Source: Flavobacterium hydatis (lineage in GTDB: Bacteria; Bacteroidota; Bacteroidia; Flavobacteriales; Flavobacteriaceae). Taken from it: a stretch of 64,000 bases of DNA. The notes beneath the pieces were generated by a model. The model was not told the origin of the DNA. It ran no database searches and saw nothing but the letters and a program-made list of their open reading frames with translations. Shown piece by piece: positions 1-8,926 of this stretch. Within the stretch, counting starts at the first letter, position 1. The number at the start of each line of letters is the position of its first letter. The stretch covers positions 124,001-188,000 of the forward strand of contig NZ_JPRM01000015.1 in NCBI RefSeq assembly GCF_000737695.1, written 5' to 3'. The position numbers were made by a program, and so were the translations under genes.

Positions 1-1106
1 CTAAATAATTCATCCTGAACTTTATTCTTTACAATTTCCGATTGGGTTTTCTGCAATTCTACCTTTGAATTTGCGATATGTACTTTGGTTTTGTTTTTAT
101 ACAATCCCGACAAACTAAATGTTGCTTCGATACCTACTTGTCCTAAACTATACAAATAAGGATTTGGCGGAAAGAACATATAATTGGGATATTTTAAATT
201 ATAATCTCCAAAGAAATTTATGGTTGGATAATAATTTCCCTTTGCTAATTTCAATTCCGTCTTCTTGATTTCTATTTCCTGATTTGCAATTCGCATTTCT
301 TCGTTTTGAAGCGTATTATTTAAATAGAAATTATAGTCATCCATCTTAATATCTTCACTAAAACTTGCCGTTGTATCAATCGCTATTTCTTGCTCTTCGG
401 GTAATTGTAGAATTGTTTTTAATTCGTGCAGTGCAATTTTGATGTTTTTAGAATTCGTTAAAGCGTTTAACTCACGATCAGAAAGCTGAAGCTCAGCTCT
501 TAAAACCTCATTTTTAGTAATTGTTCCGTGCGTTTTTAAGGATTGAACTTCTTTAAGTCGGCTTTGCTCCTCTTTGATATTTTCATCAATGATTTTTTGA
601 AGTTCCATCATTTTCTGAATCCCCAAATAAGTAGCGATTACTTCTAACTGGATGTCATTTTCAGCTTTTTCGCTTTTTACCTGAGCAATCTTACTCTCCT
701 GGTTAGCAATTGCGATAGCATTGTTTATTTTATTTCCTGCATATAGTGGCACTTTTATAGCCGTTCCTATATTATACATTTCAGGAATTGTATGTGTTAC
801 ATCTTTATCTTTTAGAAATCCGCCTTTAAACTCTGTTAAGTTTGTAACACGAGAGTAACCTCCGCTAAGATCTATCTCAGGCAAACGAAGTTCTTTGGTT
901 TCTTTGACGTTTTCTTTAGAAATGTCGACCTCGATACGAGATTTAAGAATGTTTTTGTTGTTTTCTTTTGCAATTTTTATCGCTTCTTGTAATGAAATCG
1001 GATTTATTTGCTGAGCTTGTAGTGTAGTTATCCCTTGTAAAATTAGAATTAAGGCCAACTTTTTAGGTAAATAACGTATTATCGAAAACGCTTTATTAAG
1101 GAACAT
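1..1106 (-). CDS. TolC-family outer membrane efflux protein (partial, C-terminus outside window)
   Basis: About 368 codons are visible and the frame stays open to the left edge, so the C-terminal part lies outside the window. The start ATG at 1106 is followed by a hydrophobic signal segment ending around LQAQ. The rest is polar and helix-rich, with heptad-like stretches (KIIDENIKEEQSRLKE) and paired SLQEAIKIA / ELHELKTIL-type helices typical of TolC/OprM outer-membrane channels. Such proteins form trimeric outer-membrane tunnels for tripartite efflux or type I secretion. An AraC-type regulator lies just upstream on the same strand and may control it (inference). Whether a pump follows is not visible. 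Confidence 0.85.
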   Translation of the reverse strand, partial: MFLNKAFSIIRYLPKKLALILILQGITTLQAQQINPISLQEAIKIAKENNKNILKSRIEVDISKENVKETKELRLPEIDLSGGYSRVTNLTEFKGGFLKDKDVTHTIPEMYNIGTAIKVPLYAGNKINNAIAIANQESKIAQVKSEKAENDIQLEVIATYLGIQKMMELQKIIDENIKEEQSRLKEVQSLKTHGTITKNEVLRAELQLSDRELNALTNSKNIKIALHELKTILQLPEEQEIAIDTTASFSEDIKMDDYNFYLNNTLQNEEMRIANQEIEIKKTELKLAKGNYYPTINFFGDYNLKYPNYMFFPPNPYLYSLGQVGIEATFSLSGLYKNKTKVHIANSKVELQKTQSEIVKNKVQDELF

Positions 1107-1218
1107 GAAAGTTATGTGATTTATTCACTGCAAAGTTCTTTCATTTTATAATTGCCTGATAATTCTAAAAAGTCAATAACGTATTCATTTCGGACAAATT
1201 TTAACAATTGAGTTTTTC

Positions 1219-1345
1219 ATGCAGATTTCGCAAAAAAAGCCGCTAATAACCTCCAATTCTTTGCGCTCTTTGCGTTAATCTTTGCTTACTTTGCGGTTAA
1301 TTTTCTTGCCACAGATTTAAAGGATGAAAATGATTTTCAAAAGAA
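1219..1345. repeat. Interspersed intergenic repeat, TTTGCG type (degenerate copy)
   Basis: The gap between the TolC-like gene and the AraC gene holds a degenerate copy of the intergenic repeat found elsewhere in the window: TTTGCGCTCTTTGCGTTAA, then TTTGCGGTTAATTTTC, then CCACAGATTTAAAGGAT. No ORF is supported here. Better copies lie at 2640-3170, 53500-53590, 55795-55995 and 63680-63740. Confidence 0.65.
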
Positions 1346-1373
1346 ATTAACCACTAATTCCAAGAATTACCTT

Positions 1374-2201
1374 TTACAACTTCCCTTTTTTTAGAATGTT
1401 TTCTCCATTAAGATAATCAGAAGGTCGCTGCCCCAATATCTTAAAAAACGTATTACTAAATGTTGGTACACTTGCATAACCAACCTCTTGCGCCACTTCT
1501 TTTACAGATAATTTTCTATCAAGTAGTAATTCAATAGCTTTTAAAATTCTTCTGATAGTGTAATACTGAATAAACGACATTCCTAAATCTTTCTGAAACA
1601 AACGATACAAGGATTTCTCGCTATACCCAAATTGATGAGCAACTTCTCCAAACAGAATCGTTTCTCCTAAATTATTTTCGACATAACGCAAGATTTTACT
1701 CAAGCGGGCATCTTTTGGCAAAGGTAATTCCAGAGGTAAATTGGTTAAACAAATTTGAGGTAATATTGCTTTGATAGCTTTGGCAATTACAAAATTAGGA
1801 CTTCCTTTTTTAAGATCACCGTTCCATTGATTCGTAAAAAGCATCATCTGGAGCAGTAAATTATTAACTGGATAAATACCTTCTTTTTGATAAAAAACAT
1901 CCTCATCTTTCTCTACAGGAAAATATAGATTTCGCATCATCACGTTTTCAGACTTCGGATGAATGCTGTGTTCAATTCCACTTGGAATCCATATAAAATG
2001 TCTTGCTGGTAAAAAATACGTTTTGGTTTCAGTTGTTACAAATACAACGTCGCCTTCCGTATAAAGAAATTGTGCTTTATTATGTTTATGCGTCGGAACA
2101 TATAATTCTCCCATCAAATCATGATAACAATAAATACTTTTTTTATCAGTATCTACTGTTTTAATATAGTACTTATGTTCTTTATGAATTGAATGTTCCA
2201 T
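1374..2201 (-). CDS. AraC-family transcriptional regulator with N-terminal cupin-like domain
   Basis: 275 aa from the ATG at 2201. A longer reading to 2369 would run into the tRNA-Asp gene, so it is rejected. Residues ~1-130 are cupin-like (conserved His/Pro around VPTHKHNKAQF and FIWIPSGIEHSI). Residues ~175-270 form a double helix-turn-helix of AraC type (LGETILFGEVAHQFGYSEKS, then LSVKEVAQEVGYASVPTFS and FFKILGQRPSDY). The family binds DNA as ligand-responsive activators, often of adjacent transport genes. The downstream same-strand neighbour is a TolC-like channel, so control of efflux is plausible but not shown. The ligand is unknown. Confidence 0.88.
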   Translation of the reverse strand: MEHSIHKEHKYYIKTVDTDKKSIYCYHDLMGELYVPTHKHNKAQFLYTEGDVVFVTTETKTYFLPARHFIWIPSGIEHSIHPKSENVMMRNLYFPVEKDEDVFYQKEGIYPVNNLLLQMMLFTNQWNGDLKKGSPNFVIAKAIKAILPQICLTNLPLELPLPKDARLSKILRYVENNLGETILFGEVAHQFGYSEKSLYRLFQKDLGMSFIQYYTIRRILKAIELLLDRKLSVKEVAQEVGYASVPTFSNTFFKILGQRPSDYLNGENILKKGKL

Positions 2202-2282
2202 TGTAGTACGAGTATATCGACAGACTTTTTGCGATATATAAATATAAGGAAGATAATTAAGCGGAGTGGAATTACTATAAAA

Positions 2283-2310
2283 TAAAAAAGCCTTTCCGTT
2301 AAGAAAGGCT
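2283..2310 (-). terminator. Rho-independent terminator of first tRNA-Asp
   Basis: On the minus strand GCCTTTC and GGAAAGGC form a stem around a TTAAC loop, followed by a run of T. It begins about 14 nt past the tRNA 3' end. Confidence 0.8.
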
Positions 2311-2323
2311 TCTTCTAATATTG

Positions 2324-2397
2324 CGGTCTGGACGGGACTCGAACCCGCGACCCCATGCGTGACAGGCATGTATTCTAACCAACTGAACTACCAAACC
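2324..2397 (-). tRNA. tRNA-Asp (GTC), copy 1
   Basis: A 74-nt cloverleaf. The acceptor stem GGTTTGG pairs with CCAGACC (one G-U). The D-loop includes AGTTGGTTAGA, the anticodon loop CTGTCAC gives anticodon GTC (Asp), and the T-loop is GGTTCGAGTCC. The discriminator is G and CCA is not encoded (CAA follows). It has its own promoter and terminator. An identical second copy lies about 1 kb upstream at 3351-3424. Confidence 0.96.
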
Positions 2398-2416
2398 AAC
2401 TCGCTTTATTGTGGGG

Positions 2417-2447
2417 CAAAAGTACAACAGAAGTTGTGATTCTACAA
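2417..2447 (-). promoter_or_regulatory. Promoter of tRNA-Asp copy 1 (TTG-N20-TACTTTTG)
   Basis: On the minus strand a TTG (2445-2447) lies 20 nt before TACTTTTG (2417-2424), which matches the Bacteroidota -7 consensus TAnnTTTG exactly. The -7 box ends about 20 nt before the tRNA 5' end, so the leader is short. Confidence 0.7.
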
Positions 2448-2639
2448 GCTTTTTTCGTGTTTTTTAAGCAAAAAAAAACGTTATTTTTTTAATGCATTGA
2501 TTTCTATTAAAATAGAAAAACAAAAAAAGCTACAACTCCAAACAATTCTAACCAGAATGAGCAATCCAAGAACAATTAAACTCTTTTATACCTATAATTA
2601 GAATAAACTTATCGGATCAAAAATTGAAATCTGAGGTTT

Positions 2640-3170
2640 CTATAAAAATTAAACGCAAAGGAAGCAAAGAGAAAAAAACGCAAAGTCCGCAAAGCTTAAT
2701 TAAAACTTTGCGGGCTTTGCGTAAATCTTGGTATCCTCTGCGGTTAATTTTCCGCCACAGATTATAAGGATTAAAAAAGACTTCAAAACTTTGCAGACTT
2801 TGCGTAAACCTTAGCGCCCTTTGCGGTTAATTTTCCGCCACAGATTATAAAGATTAAATAGATTTCAAAACTTTGCAGACTTTGCGTAAACCTTAGCGCA
2901 CTTTGCGGTTAATTTTCCGCCACAGATTATAAGAATTAAAAGGATTTCAAAACTTTGCGGGCTTTGCGTAAATCTTGGCGCTCTCTGCGGTTAAACTTTT
3001 TCCAATATCCATTAAAACCAAAAAATCCACAAAACTTAATAAATCAAGCTTTGCAGACTTTGCGTAAATCTTAGCGTTCTTCGTGGTTAAACTATCGCCA
3101 TAGACTTAAAGGATTAAATAGACTTCAAAAAAATTGCGGACTCCGCGTAATCTTAATGTTAATTGCAGTT
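2640..3170. repeat. Tandem array of TTTGCG-type intergenic repeat
   Basis: The gap between the two tRNA-Asp genes (2398-3350) holds no supportable ORF. About five degenerate copies lie head to tail. Each carries ACTTTGCGGGCTTTGCGTAA, a TTAGCG/TTGGCG step, TTTGCGGTTAATTTTCCGCC and ACAGATTATAAGGATTAAA. The TCCGCCACAG segment recurs at 2751, 2834 and 2916, a period of 82-83 bp. The array is non-coding in all frames and lacks the constant-repeat/unique-spacer pattern of CRISPR. Confidence 0.85.
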
Positions 3171-3310
3171 AAATCCCAAAACCAAAATGGGCTTAAATCA
3201 AAAAAGCCATCCACAAAAGTGGAAAGCTTTTCATTGGTCTAACTACTAAACCCGGTCAGCTTACAAGGCCGACCAAACAACACAACTAATCTTAGATACC
3301 GTATTTGGGC

Positions 3311-3340
3311 AAAAAAGCCTTTCTATAAAGAAAGGCTTTT
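3311..3340 (-). terminator. Rho-independent terminator of second tRNA-Asp
   Basis: GCCTTTC and GAAAGGC pair around TTTATA with a T tract on the minus strand, nearly the same hairpin as after copy 1. This suggests the tRNA was duplicated together with its terminator. Confidence 0.8.
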
Positions 3341-3350
3341 CCCAATATTG

Positions 3351-3424
3351 CGGTCTGGACGGGACTCGAACCCGCGACCCCATGCGTGACAGGCATGTAT
3401 TCTAACCAACTGAACTACCAAACC
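3351..3424 (-). tRNA. tRNA-Asp (GTC), copy 2
   Basis: The 74-nt sequence is identical to copy 1, with anticodon GTC, a G discriminator and no encoded CCA. Flanking sequences beyond the terminator differ, so this is an old or repeat-mediated duplication, not an assembly artefact of a long perfect repeat. Confidence 0.96.
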
Positions 3425-3442
3425 TCTGCGTTATTGCGGTTG

Positions 3443-3472
3443 CAAAGATAGTATAGAATTTCGTTTCTGCAA
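3443..3472 (-). promoter_or_regulatory. Promoter of tRNA-Asp copy 2 (TTG-N19-TATCTTTG)
   Basis: On the minus strand TTG (3470-3472) lies 19 nt before TATCTTTG (3443-3450), an exact TAnnTTTG match ending about 19 nt before the mature tRNA. Confidence 0.75.
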
Positions 3473-3510
3473 GCCTTTTTGTAAAAAAATTTAATTTATT
3501 TTTCGACTTA

Positions 3511-4437
3511 TTATCCAAAGTTTTGTTTTTCAACCAAGTAAGTCGTCAATATTTTTTCGAAATTTTCACCCACTGCGACCGGAACGTACTTAATTCGATT
3601 CTGAGCACACGTTAAAGCCAACCTCTTAAAATAACTTTCTACCTCTTTTTCGTATTCTATTTTTACATTATCGGCAAAAACAGCAACTTCTTCACCTGTT
3701 TCCAGGTCAATAAATTTTCGTGGCGCATTATCAAAGTCAAATTTCACTTCCGTTTCCTTATCAATTACATGAAATAAAACTACTTTATGCTTATTATGTT
3801 TAAGATGTTGCAAGGCATTAAACAATAATTCTTCATTTTCAGACTGAAACATATCTGTAAATAGGATAATCATCGAACGCCTGTGGATTTTCTCCGCAAT
3901 TTGATGTAAATACGTAATCGTATCTGTTTTTTTACTCGTCTTAGGTTTTTCCAGAAGTTCTTCCAGCTTATTAAGCAACATTCTATGATGGCGGTCACTC
4001 CCTTTTTCGGGCGCATAATACTCATATCTATCCGAAAACACACTCAAGCCTACTGCATCACGTTGTTTCTTTAGTATATTCATTAAAACAGCCGAAGCCA
4101 AAACTGAGAATCCTATCTTATTTTCATAAAAAGATTGATTTGCTTTTAAATCAGGATAATGCATCGATGCCGAGTTATCTATAATTAAATGACAACGCAA
4201 ATTTGTTTCTTCTTCAAATCGTTTTGCATATAACCTATCCGTTTTAGCAAAAAGCTTCCAATCGATATGTTTGGTGCTTTCGCCAACATTATACACTTTA
4301 TGCTCAGCAAATTCTGCCGAGAAACCATGAAACGGACTTTTATGCATTCCCGAAATAAAACCTTCTACAACCTGATTAGCCAACATCTCAAGATGCTGAA
4401 AACTAGAAATTTTCTCTATTTGCGATTCAATCTTCAT
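3511..4437 (-). CDS. DUF58 domain protein (vWA-like)
   Basis: 308 aa. The N-terminal half has the DUF58 signature (SPFHGFSAEFAEHKVYNVGE, then HIDWKLFAKTDRLYAKRFEE). A von Willebrand A-like fold follows, with a MIDAS-like DNSAS motif near residue 90 and LFTDMF near residue 196. DUF58 proteins commonly sit with MoxR ATPases and are thought to act in metal or chaperone-like complex assembly. No MoxR gene is visible here. It starts 8 nt after the M1 peptidase stop on the same strand, so the two are probably co-transcribed, an unusual pairing. Confidence 0.85.
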   Translation of the reverse strand: MKIESQIEKISSFQHLEMLANQVVEGFISGMHKSPFHGFSAEFAEHKVYNVGESTKHIDWKLFAKTDRLYAKRFEEETNLRCHLIIDNSASMHYPDLKANQSFYENKIGFSVLASAVLMNILKKQRDAVGLSVFSDRYEYYAPEKGSDRHHRMLLNKLEELLEKPKTSKKTDTITYLHQIAEKIHRRSMIILFTDMFQSENEELLFNALQHLKHNKHKVVLFHVIDKETEVKFDFDNAPRKFIDLETGEEVAVFADNVKIEYEKEVESYFKRLALTCAQNRIKYVPVAVGENFEKILTTYLVEKQNFG

Positions 4438-4445
4438 TCGATTTC

Positions 4446-7013
4446 TTATTTTATTTTTTGCGCTCGATATAAACCATCAGTCGACTGCAACAATTTTCTC
4501 TTTAATATTGGACTAAAATTAGGATTTTCTTTTAAAAATCGCTGCACTTCATCAAAAGCATATTTCGACGAATATTTCCCAATAGTATTATTCAACCAGT
4601 CTTTCGGAAAGAAAATATCTCCTGTTCGCTGAATCTCAGTTACTAAATCCAATGAAAATCTAATATATTTCTGTGCGCTCTCCTGACGCAACGGATGATG
4701 TACATTTGCCAAAGCAACCGAAACCCAAGATTCTTTCTCTCTGTTTTTCTCGTCTTTTAATGACATCATAAACTCTCCCCTAACCGCATCATCTTTTGAT
4801 AATGACGGAAGCAAGAAATCAAATCGCTTTTGCTTATCCGGATTACTAATCCCCGCTCTTGTTTTACTTAAAATCTCATCCGCATTTTGATGTTTAAATA
4901 TAGCCAAATTCATAGCTATACTAGTATAATCATCTTCATTTAATTTTAAATTAGCAATAACATCTTCTTTACTCCATATTCGGTATAATTTTTCCTTACC
5001 CGAATCAGAATAAGCAATAGAGCTAAACAACCCAAACAATGTCTTTTTAATATTCTTTGGCAAATCCATTTGTAAACGACTATAAACAACCTCTTCAAGC
5101 TTTTGCTGATCAATCATTTGTTGTTTATCTCCAAGAAATTTCCAGAAAATAGTATTTAATTGACTCGATAAAATTTTAATCACCAATTCGTTTTGCTCCA
5201 CTTTAATCCCTTCAAGACAAGTATCAAAAGTCTTTACAGGAGCAACTGTACCATTTAGCATATTTTCATAAAGATTAATATAGCTATATGCTCTCGCTAC
5301 CTCATCTTTTATACTCGATATATAATCCAGATTATCTACATCTACAGGAAAAACTCCATAACCCAACCCGTTATAATTATATATAATCGTCATTGGCTTA
5401 GCCAAACCTAAAACATCATCTACTTTGGTTATTTTATCTTTTACAGTAACCTTAATTACCTTAACCCCATCAGGATATACCAATCCTATATCAAAAATTT
5501 GCGGCCACAGGTTATTAGACTTATCCTCTGCTTGTTGTATAACCTCAAAACTTTTTATACGCTTTTCAGAATCATATACAATTCGATCCGAAAGTATTGG
5601 TCTTCCTGATTTATTTACCCAAACATCGCTCCATTTCTTAATATCCAGCGGAGATTCAGCATCAAGAATTTCGACCAAATTCTCCCAATTAGCATTATCA
5701 TTAGCATATTTCTCAATATATTTCTGAATACCTTTCTTAAAAGCTTCCTCTCCCATCGAAGCCTCTAATTGACGCATCATAATAGGCGCTTTATTATAAA
5801 TAATACTTCCATAAAGCGAACCTGCATTTTTAAGATTACTCAATTTTTGTTTAATCGCATGCGTTCCCGCAGATCTATCCTCGGCATACGCACTAGGATA
5901 ATGAGCCGTTAAAAACTGCAAACCATGATTTATCTTCGGGAAAATTGGATTCATGATTTTATCTGCCATAAAATTTGCAAAAACCTCCTTCATCCACACA
6001 TCATCAAACCATTTCATAGTCACCAAATCACCAAACCACATATGAGCCGTTTCGTGAGCGATAAGTTTAGCTCTATCAAGCTTTTCGCTATCCGTAGCAC
6101 TATTATCCAAGAACAAAGAAGATTCCTTATACTGAATAGCTCCCACATGCTCCATCCCGCCGTATTGAAATACCGGAATCGAAGCAAAATCCAACTTCTG
6201 AAAAGGAAACTTATATTGTGTATACTTCTCTAAAAAATCTAACGATTGTTGGTGTAAACCAAAAATAGTATCTGTACTTGCTTTTATTTTATCAGGATTA
6301 TTTTCTCTATACAACATCGTCATCGACCTATTTCCACTAGGATTTTCGGTGACATTTTTAAACTCTCCAGCCACAAACGAGAATAAATACGTACTCATTT
6401 TGTCTGATTTTCCAAACTTATAAGTAACCGTTTCACCCTTGTCCATTTTCTCTTTTACAGGAGCACCTGCAAGAACAGCCCAAACTTTTGGCACAGTAAG
6501 AGTAAGCTCATAAGTTGCTTTAATATCTGGCTGATCAAAACAAGGAAACAACGTACTAGCCCTATCAGGAACTAATAGCGTATAAAGAAAATCATCATTT
6601 CTGTTCAAGGATAAATCTCCAGCTATAAAAGAGATTTCAACTTTATTATTTCCTATTACTAAGTTCTTTTCAGAAATAACAACATGTTCTTTATCATGCA
6701 CAATGGCAACATTTTTACCATTTACAAGAACCGATTTTAAATTCTGCGATTTTTCGTTAAAGTCTAAATACACAGGACGGCTTAAATCAGACAACTTGAA
6801 CCCCACTACAAGATTCGCAGCAATTTCCTGATCTTTCTTATCCGGAATTACAAACGATAAACCATAATTCACTTCCGAGAGTTGTTGTTTTCTAAAAATT
6901 GCCAATTCCTCCGAAACACCTTTTTCTAATATAAATTTGTTCTTTTTTACAGATTGAGACCAAGAAATAGTAGTTAAAATAAAGAAACTAAGAAAGCAGT
7001 AAATAATTTTCAT
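4446..7013 (-). CDS. M1-family zinc metallopeptidase (aminopeptidase N-like)
   Basis: 855 aa with an N-terminal signal peptide (hydrophobic residues 4-18, cleavage near SWSQ), so periplasmic or exported. It has the exopeptidase motif GGMEH (285-289; the family form is GAMEN or GGMEN) and the zinc site HETAH (320-324) with the third ligand Glu343 in WMKEVFANF. The family removes N-terminal amino acids from peptides. The C-terminal half is helical, as in ERAP/APN proteins. It heads a two-gene unit with the downstream DUF58 protein. The substrate cannot be read from sequence. The change to MEH at the third motif position is a mild oddity. Confidence 0.9.
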   Translation of the reverse strand: MKIIYCFLSFFILTTISWSQSVKKNKFILEKGVSEELAIFRKQQLSEVNYGLSFVIPDKKDQEIAANLVVGFKLSDLSRPVYLDFNEKSQNLKSVLVNGKNVAIVHDKEHVVISEKNLVIGNNKVEISFIAGDLSLNRNDDFLYTLLVPDRASTLFPCFDQPDIKATYELTLTVPKVWAVLAGAPVKEKMDKGETVTYKFGKSDKMSTYLFSFVAGEFKNVTENPSGNRSMTMLYRENNPDKIKASTDTIFGLHQQSLDFLEKYTQYKFPFQKLDFASIPVFQYGGMEHVGAIQYKESSLFLDNSATDSEKLDRAKLIAHETAHMWFGDLVTMKWFDDVWMKEVFANFMADKIMNPIFPKINHGLQFLTAHYPSAYAEDRSAGTHAIKQKLSNLKNAGSLYGSIIYNKAPIMMRQLEASMGEEAFKKGIQKYIEKYANDNANWENLVEILDAESPLDIKKWSDVWVNKSGRPILSDRIVYDSEKRIKSFEVIQQAEDKSNNLWPQIFDIGLVYPDGVKVIKVTVKDKITKVDDVLGLAKPMTIIYNYNGLGYGVFPVDVDNLDYISSIKDEVARAYSYINLYENMLNGTVAPVKTFDTCLEGIKVEQNELVIKILSSQLNTIFWKFLGDKQQMIDQQKLEEVVYSRLQMDLPKNIKKTLFGLFSSIAYSDSGKEKLYRIWSKEDVIANLKLNEDDYTSIAMNLAIFKHQNADEILSKTRAGISNPDKQKRFDFLLPSLSKDDAVRGEFMMSLKDEKNREKESWVSVALANVHHPLRQESAQKYIRFSLDLVTEIQRTGDIFFPKDWLNNTIGKYSSKYAFDEVQRFLKENPNFSPILKRKLLQSTDGLYRAQKIK

Positions 7014-7050
7014 TTCGGGAATAGGTATTGATATTCGTTAAAAATAAAAA

Positions 7051-7074
7051 AAGGTTTGACTTTCGCCAAACCTT
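7051..7074 (-). terminator. Terminator of trxA
   Basis: AAGGTTTG and CAAACCTT form a perfect stem around ACTTTCGC, with a T-rich flank on both strands. It lies 28 nt after the trxA stop and separates it from the M1 peptidase gene. Confidence 0.8.
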
Positions 7075-7101
7075 TTCTATATAAATTATAATCGGTATCG
7101 A

Positions 7102-7419
7102 TTACAACAATGCGTCTAAACTATCTGCGTAAGTTTGTTTCGGAGCAACTCCTACTTGTTTACCTACTACCTCACCGTTATGAAAAACCAAAACAGTTGG
7201 AATATTACGTACACCGTATTTTGCAGCAAATTCTTGGTTTGCATCTACGTCTACTTTTCCTACTACTACTTTTCCAGCATATTCATTGCTTAACTCGTCG
7301 ATGATTGGTCCAACCATTCTACAAGGCCCGCACCATGCTGCCCAAAAGTCAACCATAACTGGTTTATCTGATTTCAAAACTACTTCATCAAAAGTAGCGT
7401 CTGTTATTGCTAATGCCAT
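7102..7419 (-). CDS. trxA: Thioredoxin
   Basis: 105 aa, typical thioredoxin length. The redox motif WCGPC (Cys30, Cys33) lies in [11 protein letters not shown]. The cis-Pro loop RNIPTV is present and there is no signal peptide, so it is cytoplasmic. It reduces protein disulfides using thioredoxin reductase, which is not in this window. It is a single-gene unit with a terminator after it. A TAAATTTG -7-like box lies upstream on the minus strand at 7495-7502, but its TTG partner is 22 nt away, so the promoter is uncertain. Confidence 0.95.
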   Translation of the reverse strand: MALAITDATFDEVVLKSDKPVMVDFWAAWCGPCRMVGPIIDELSNEYAGKVVVGKVDVDANQEFAAKYGVRNIPTVLVFHNGEVVGKQVGVAPKQTYADSLDALL

Positions 7420-7597
7420 TTTCTTTTTTGTTTAAAGTTTAACCCTCAGACTTCTCTTTGGGGGACAATTTTTAATGAGTTTCAAACTCGAGTACAAATT
7501 TAGAAATTTAAAATCAATTCACCTCAATTTACAAATTAGTTTTCATTATAAACGCATTACAAATCTCTATACTTCTATCATTATTTAACATTTTTCA

Positions 7598-7676
7598 GGA
7601 GCTTAATCCTGCTATTCGCTATATCTTTTACAGCTTAAAGAAAGCCATAAAAGGATACTGCTTCTATCAGGGCTAG
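7598..7676 (-). ncRNA. Conserved structured intergenic element, Flavo-1-like RNA (copy 1)
   Basis: On the minus strand it runs TAGCCCTGATAGAAG, then AGTATCCTTTTATGG, then a variable hairpin, AAAAGATATAGCGAAT, and AGCAGGATTAAGCTCC. The second copy at 62238-62321 keeps the same ends (TAGCCCTGAT, ATCCTTTTTAT, AAAGATATAGTGGA, AGCAGG, AGCTCC) with a different central hairpin. Conserved ends around a variable stem point to RNA structure. The pattern resembles the Flavo-1 motif described for Flavobacteria; that name is from memory and untested. Confidence 0.55.
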
Positions 7677-7764
7677 AACTTCACGTTTTATAATATCATT
7701 TTTAATTTAAAACACCCTTTTCAACCCATTCAAAATAACGAGAGACAATACAACACAAAAACAA

Positions 7765-7796
7765 AAAAGAGGATATTCTTCCGAATATCCTCTTTT
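7765..7796 (-). terminator. Terminator of outer-membrane barrel gene
   Basis: A perfect 14-bp stem (AAAAGAGGATATTC / GAATATCCTCTTTT) with a TTCC tetraloop, 28 nt after the stop of the barrel gene. Confidence 0.85.
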
Positions 7797-7823
7797 CTAA
7801 AAACTATTAAAGTAACTTTATAA

Positions 7824-8747
7824 TTATAGGCTATATTTAAGACCTAAAGTAAGACCTAAACCAGAAATACCAACGTAAGAACTTAATTCATCCATTGCTT
7901 GTGTTTTATCAACACCATTTGGATTTGTTAAAGCATTATTAGAATTAACATCTAATCTATCTCTGTAATTTGTATGTATTTGAGAAGTTGATCTAGTTGC
8001 TAAAGCATCTTTTCCATTAACTGTAAATTCAGTAGTTTCTTTAGTTTTTCCGTGTACAGTAAAGTTACGGTATTCTAATTCAGCAAAAACTGAAATATTT
8101 TTTCCTAATTTATATGATGTTCCTAAAGCTGCAACAAACCCAATAGTAGGATTTGGTTTTACTTTATCAACACTACGAACGTCTCCAAAAGCAATTGGAG
8201 CCCCAGATGGAGCAAAAGCAATCGGTGCGTATGCATCAGTAGTGATTTCTAAATCCCCATGAATAGGAACTAAAACCCCAACTTTAGTATACGGCTCAAA
8301 ACCTTTGTGCTCTCCTAAAAATAATACTAATGCAGGCGCTAAATCAAAAGCAGTAATTTGACCTACAGATTTAAAACTATAAACTCCAGCTGGCGTAATA
8401 GGCACATCTGATCTAGTTTGAGCCATTGTTTTATCATTACTAGTGTAATAATTAACTCCTAACTCAACCCCTAAACGAGCATTAAATCTATAACCAGCAG
8501 TTACACCAGTTCTAAAACCTTCACCAAAAGAACCCGTAACACTTTCTTCAGAAACTAATTTCCCTCCAACAAAAGTTCTATCCAAAGGAAGATTTCCTCC
8601 TACAGTAGGAAACTCTGTTGCGGCAGTTTGCAAGAAATATGACCCGCCTAATTTAAAATACCAGCTTTCTGGCTTTTGTGTTTCGGTTTGAGCTACCATA
8701 GTCATAGAACAAACCATTAATCCTAATAAAAAAAGGTTCTTTTTCAT
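7824..8747 (-). CDS. Outer membrane beta-barrel protein (OmpW/OprF-like)
   Basis: 307 aa from the ATG at 8747, which directly precedes a signal peptide (MKKNLFLLGLMVCSMTMVAQ). The frame also opens at 8774 but that adds a charged stub before the signal and is rejected. The mature part is rich in alternating aromatic/polar strands with Gly turns (FRTGVTAGYRF, GVELGVNYYTS, NISVFAELEYRNF) and ends with a terminal strand (GLGLTLGLKYSL), typical of outer-membrane barrels. It stands alone between a terminator and a long 5' region with TATGTTTG at 8772-8779. Function is unknown; porin or structural role. Confidence 0.82.
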   Translation of the reverse strand: MKKNLFLLGLMVCSMTMVAQTETQKPESWYFKLGGSYFLQTAATEFPTVGGNLPLDRTFVGGKLVSEESVTGSFGEGFRTGVTAGYRFNARLGVELGVNYYTSNDKTMAQTRSDVPITPAGVYSFKSVGQITAFDLAPALVLFLGEHKGFEPYTKVGVLVPIHGDLEITTDAYAPIAFAPSGAPIAFGDVRSVDKVKPNPTIGFVAALGTSYKLGKNISVFAELEYRNFTVHGKTKETTEFTVNGKDALATRSTSQIHTNYRDRLDVNSNNALTNPNGVDKTQAMDELSSYVGISGLGLTLGLKYSL

Positions 8748-8926
8748 AATTTTTTTCTTAAATAATTTATACAAACATAAAATAATTTAACATAATGTTC
8801 TCTTAATGCTTTGAGACATTCTGAGCGCAATCGTTGTAATTAAAAGCAATAATACTAAAAAAATAGTATGCACGCATAATTTTAACGTTAAAAAAACACA
8901 TTCTTCAAAAATTTAACTGTTAAAAT

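Noticed and set aside
2202..2369. N-terminal extension of the AraC gene
   Set aside because: It runs into the tRNA-Asp gene and its terminator; a good ATG lies at 2201.
2640..3170. CRISPR array
   Set aside because: The whole 82-83 bp unit repeats with drift; there are no constant repeats with unique spacers and no cas genes.
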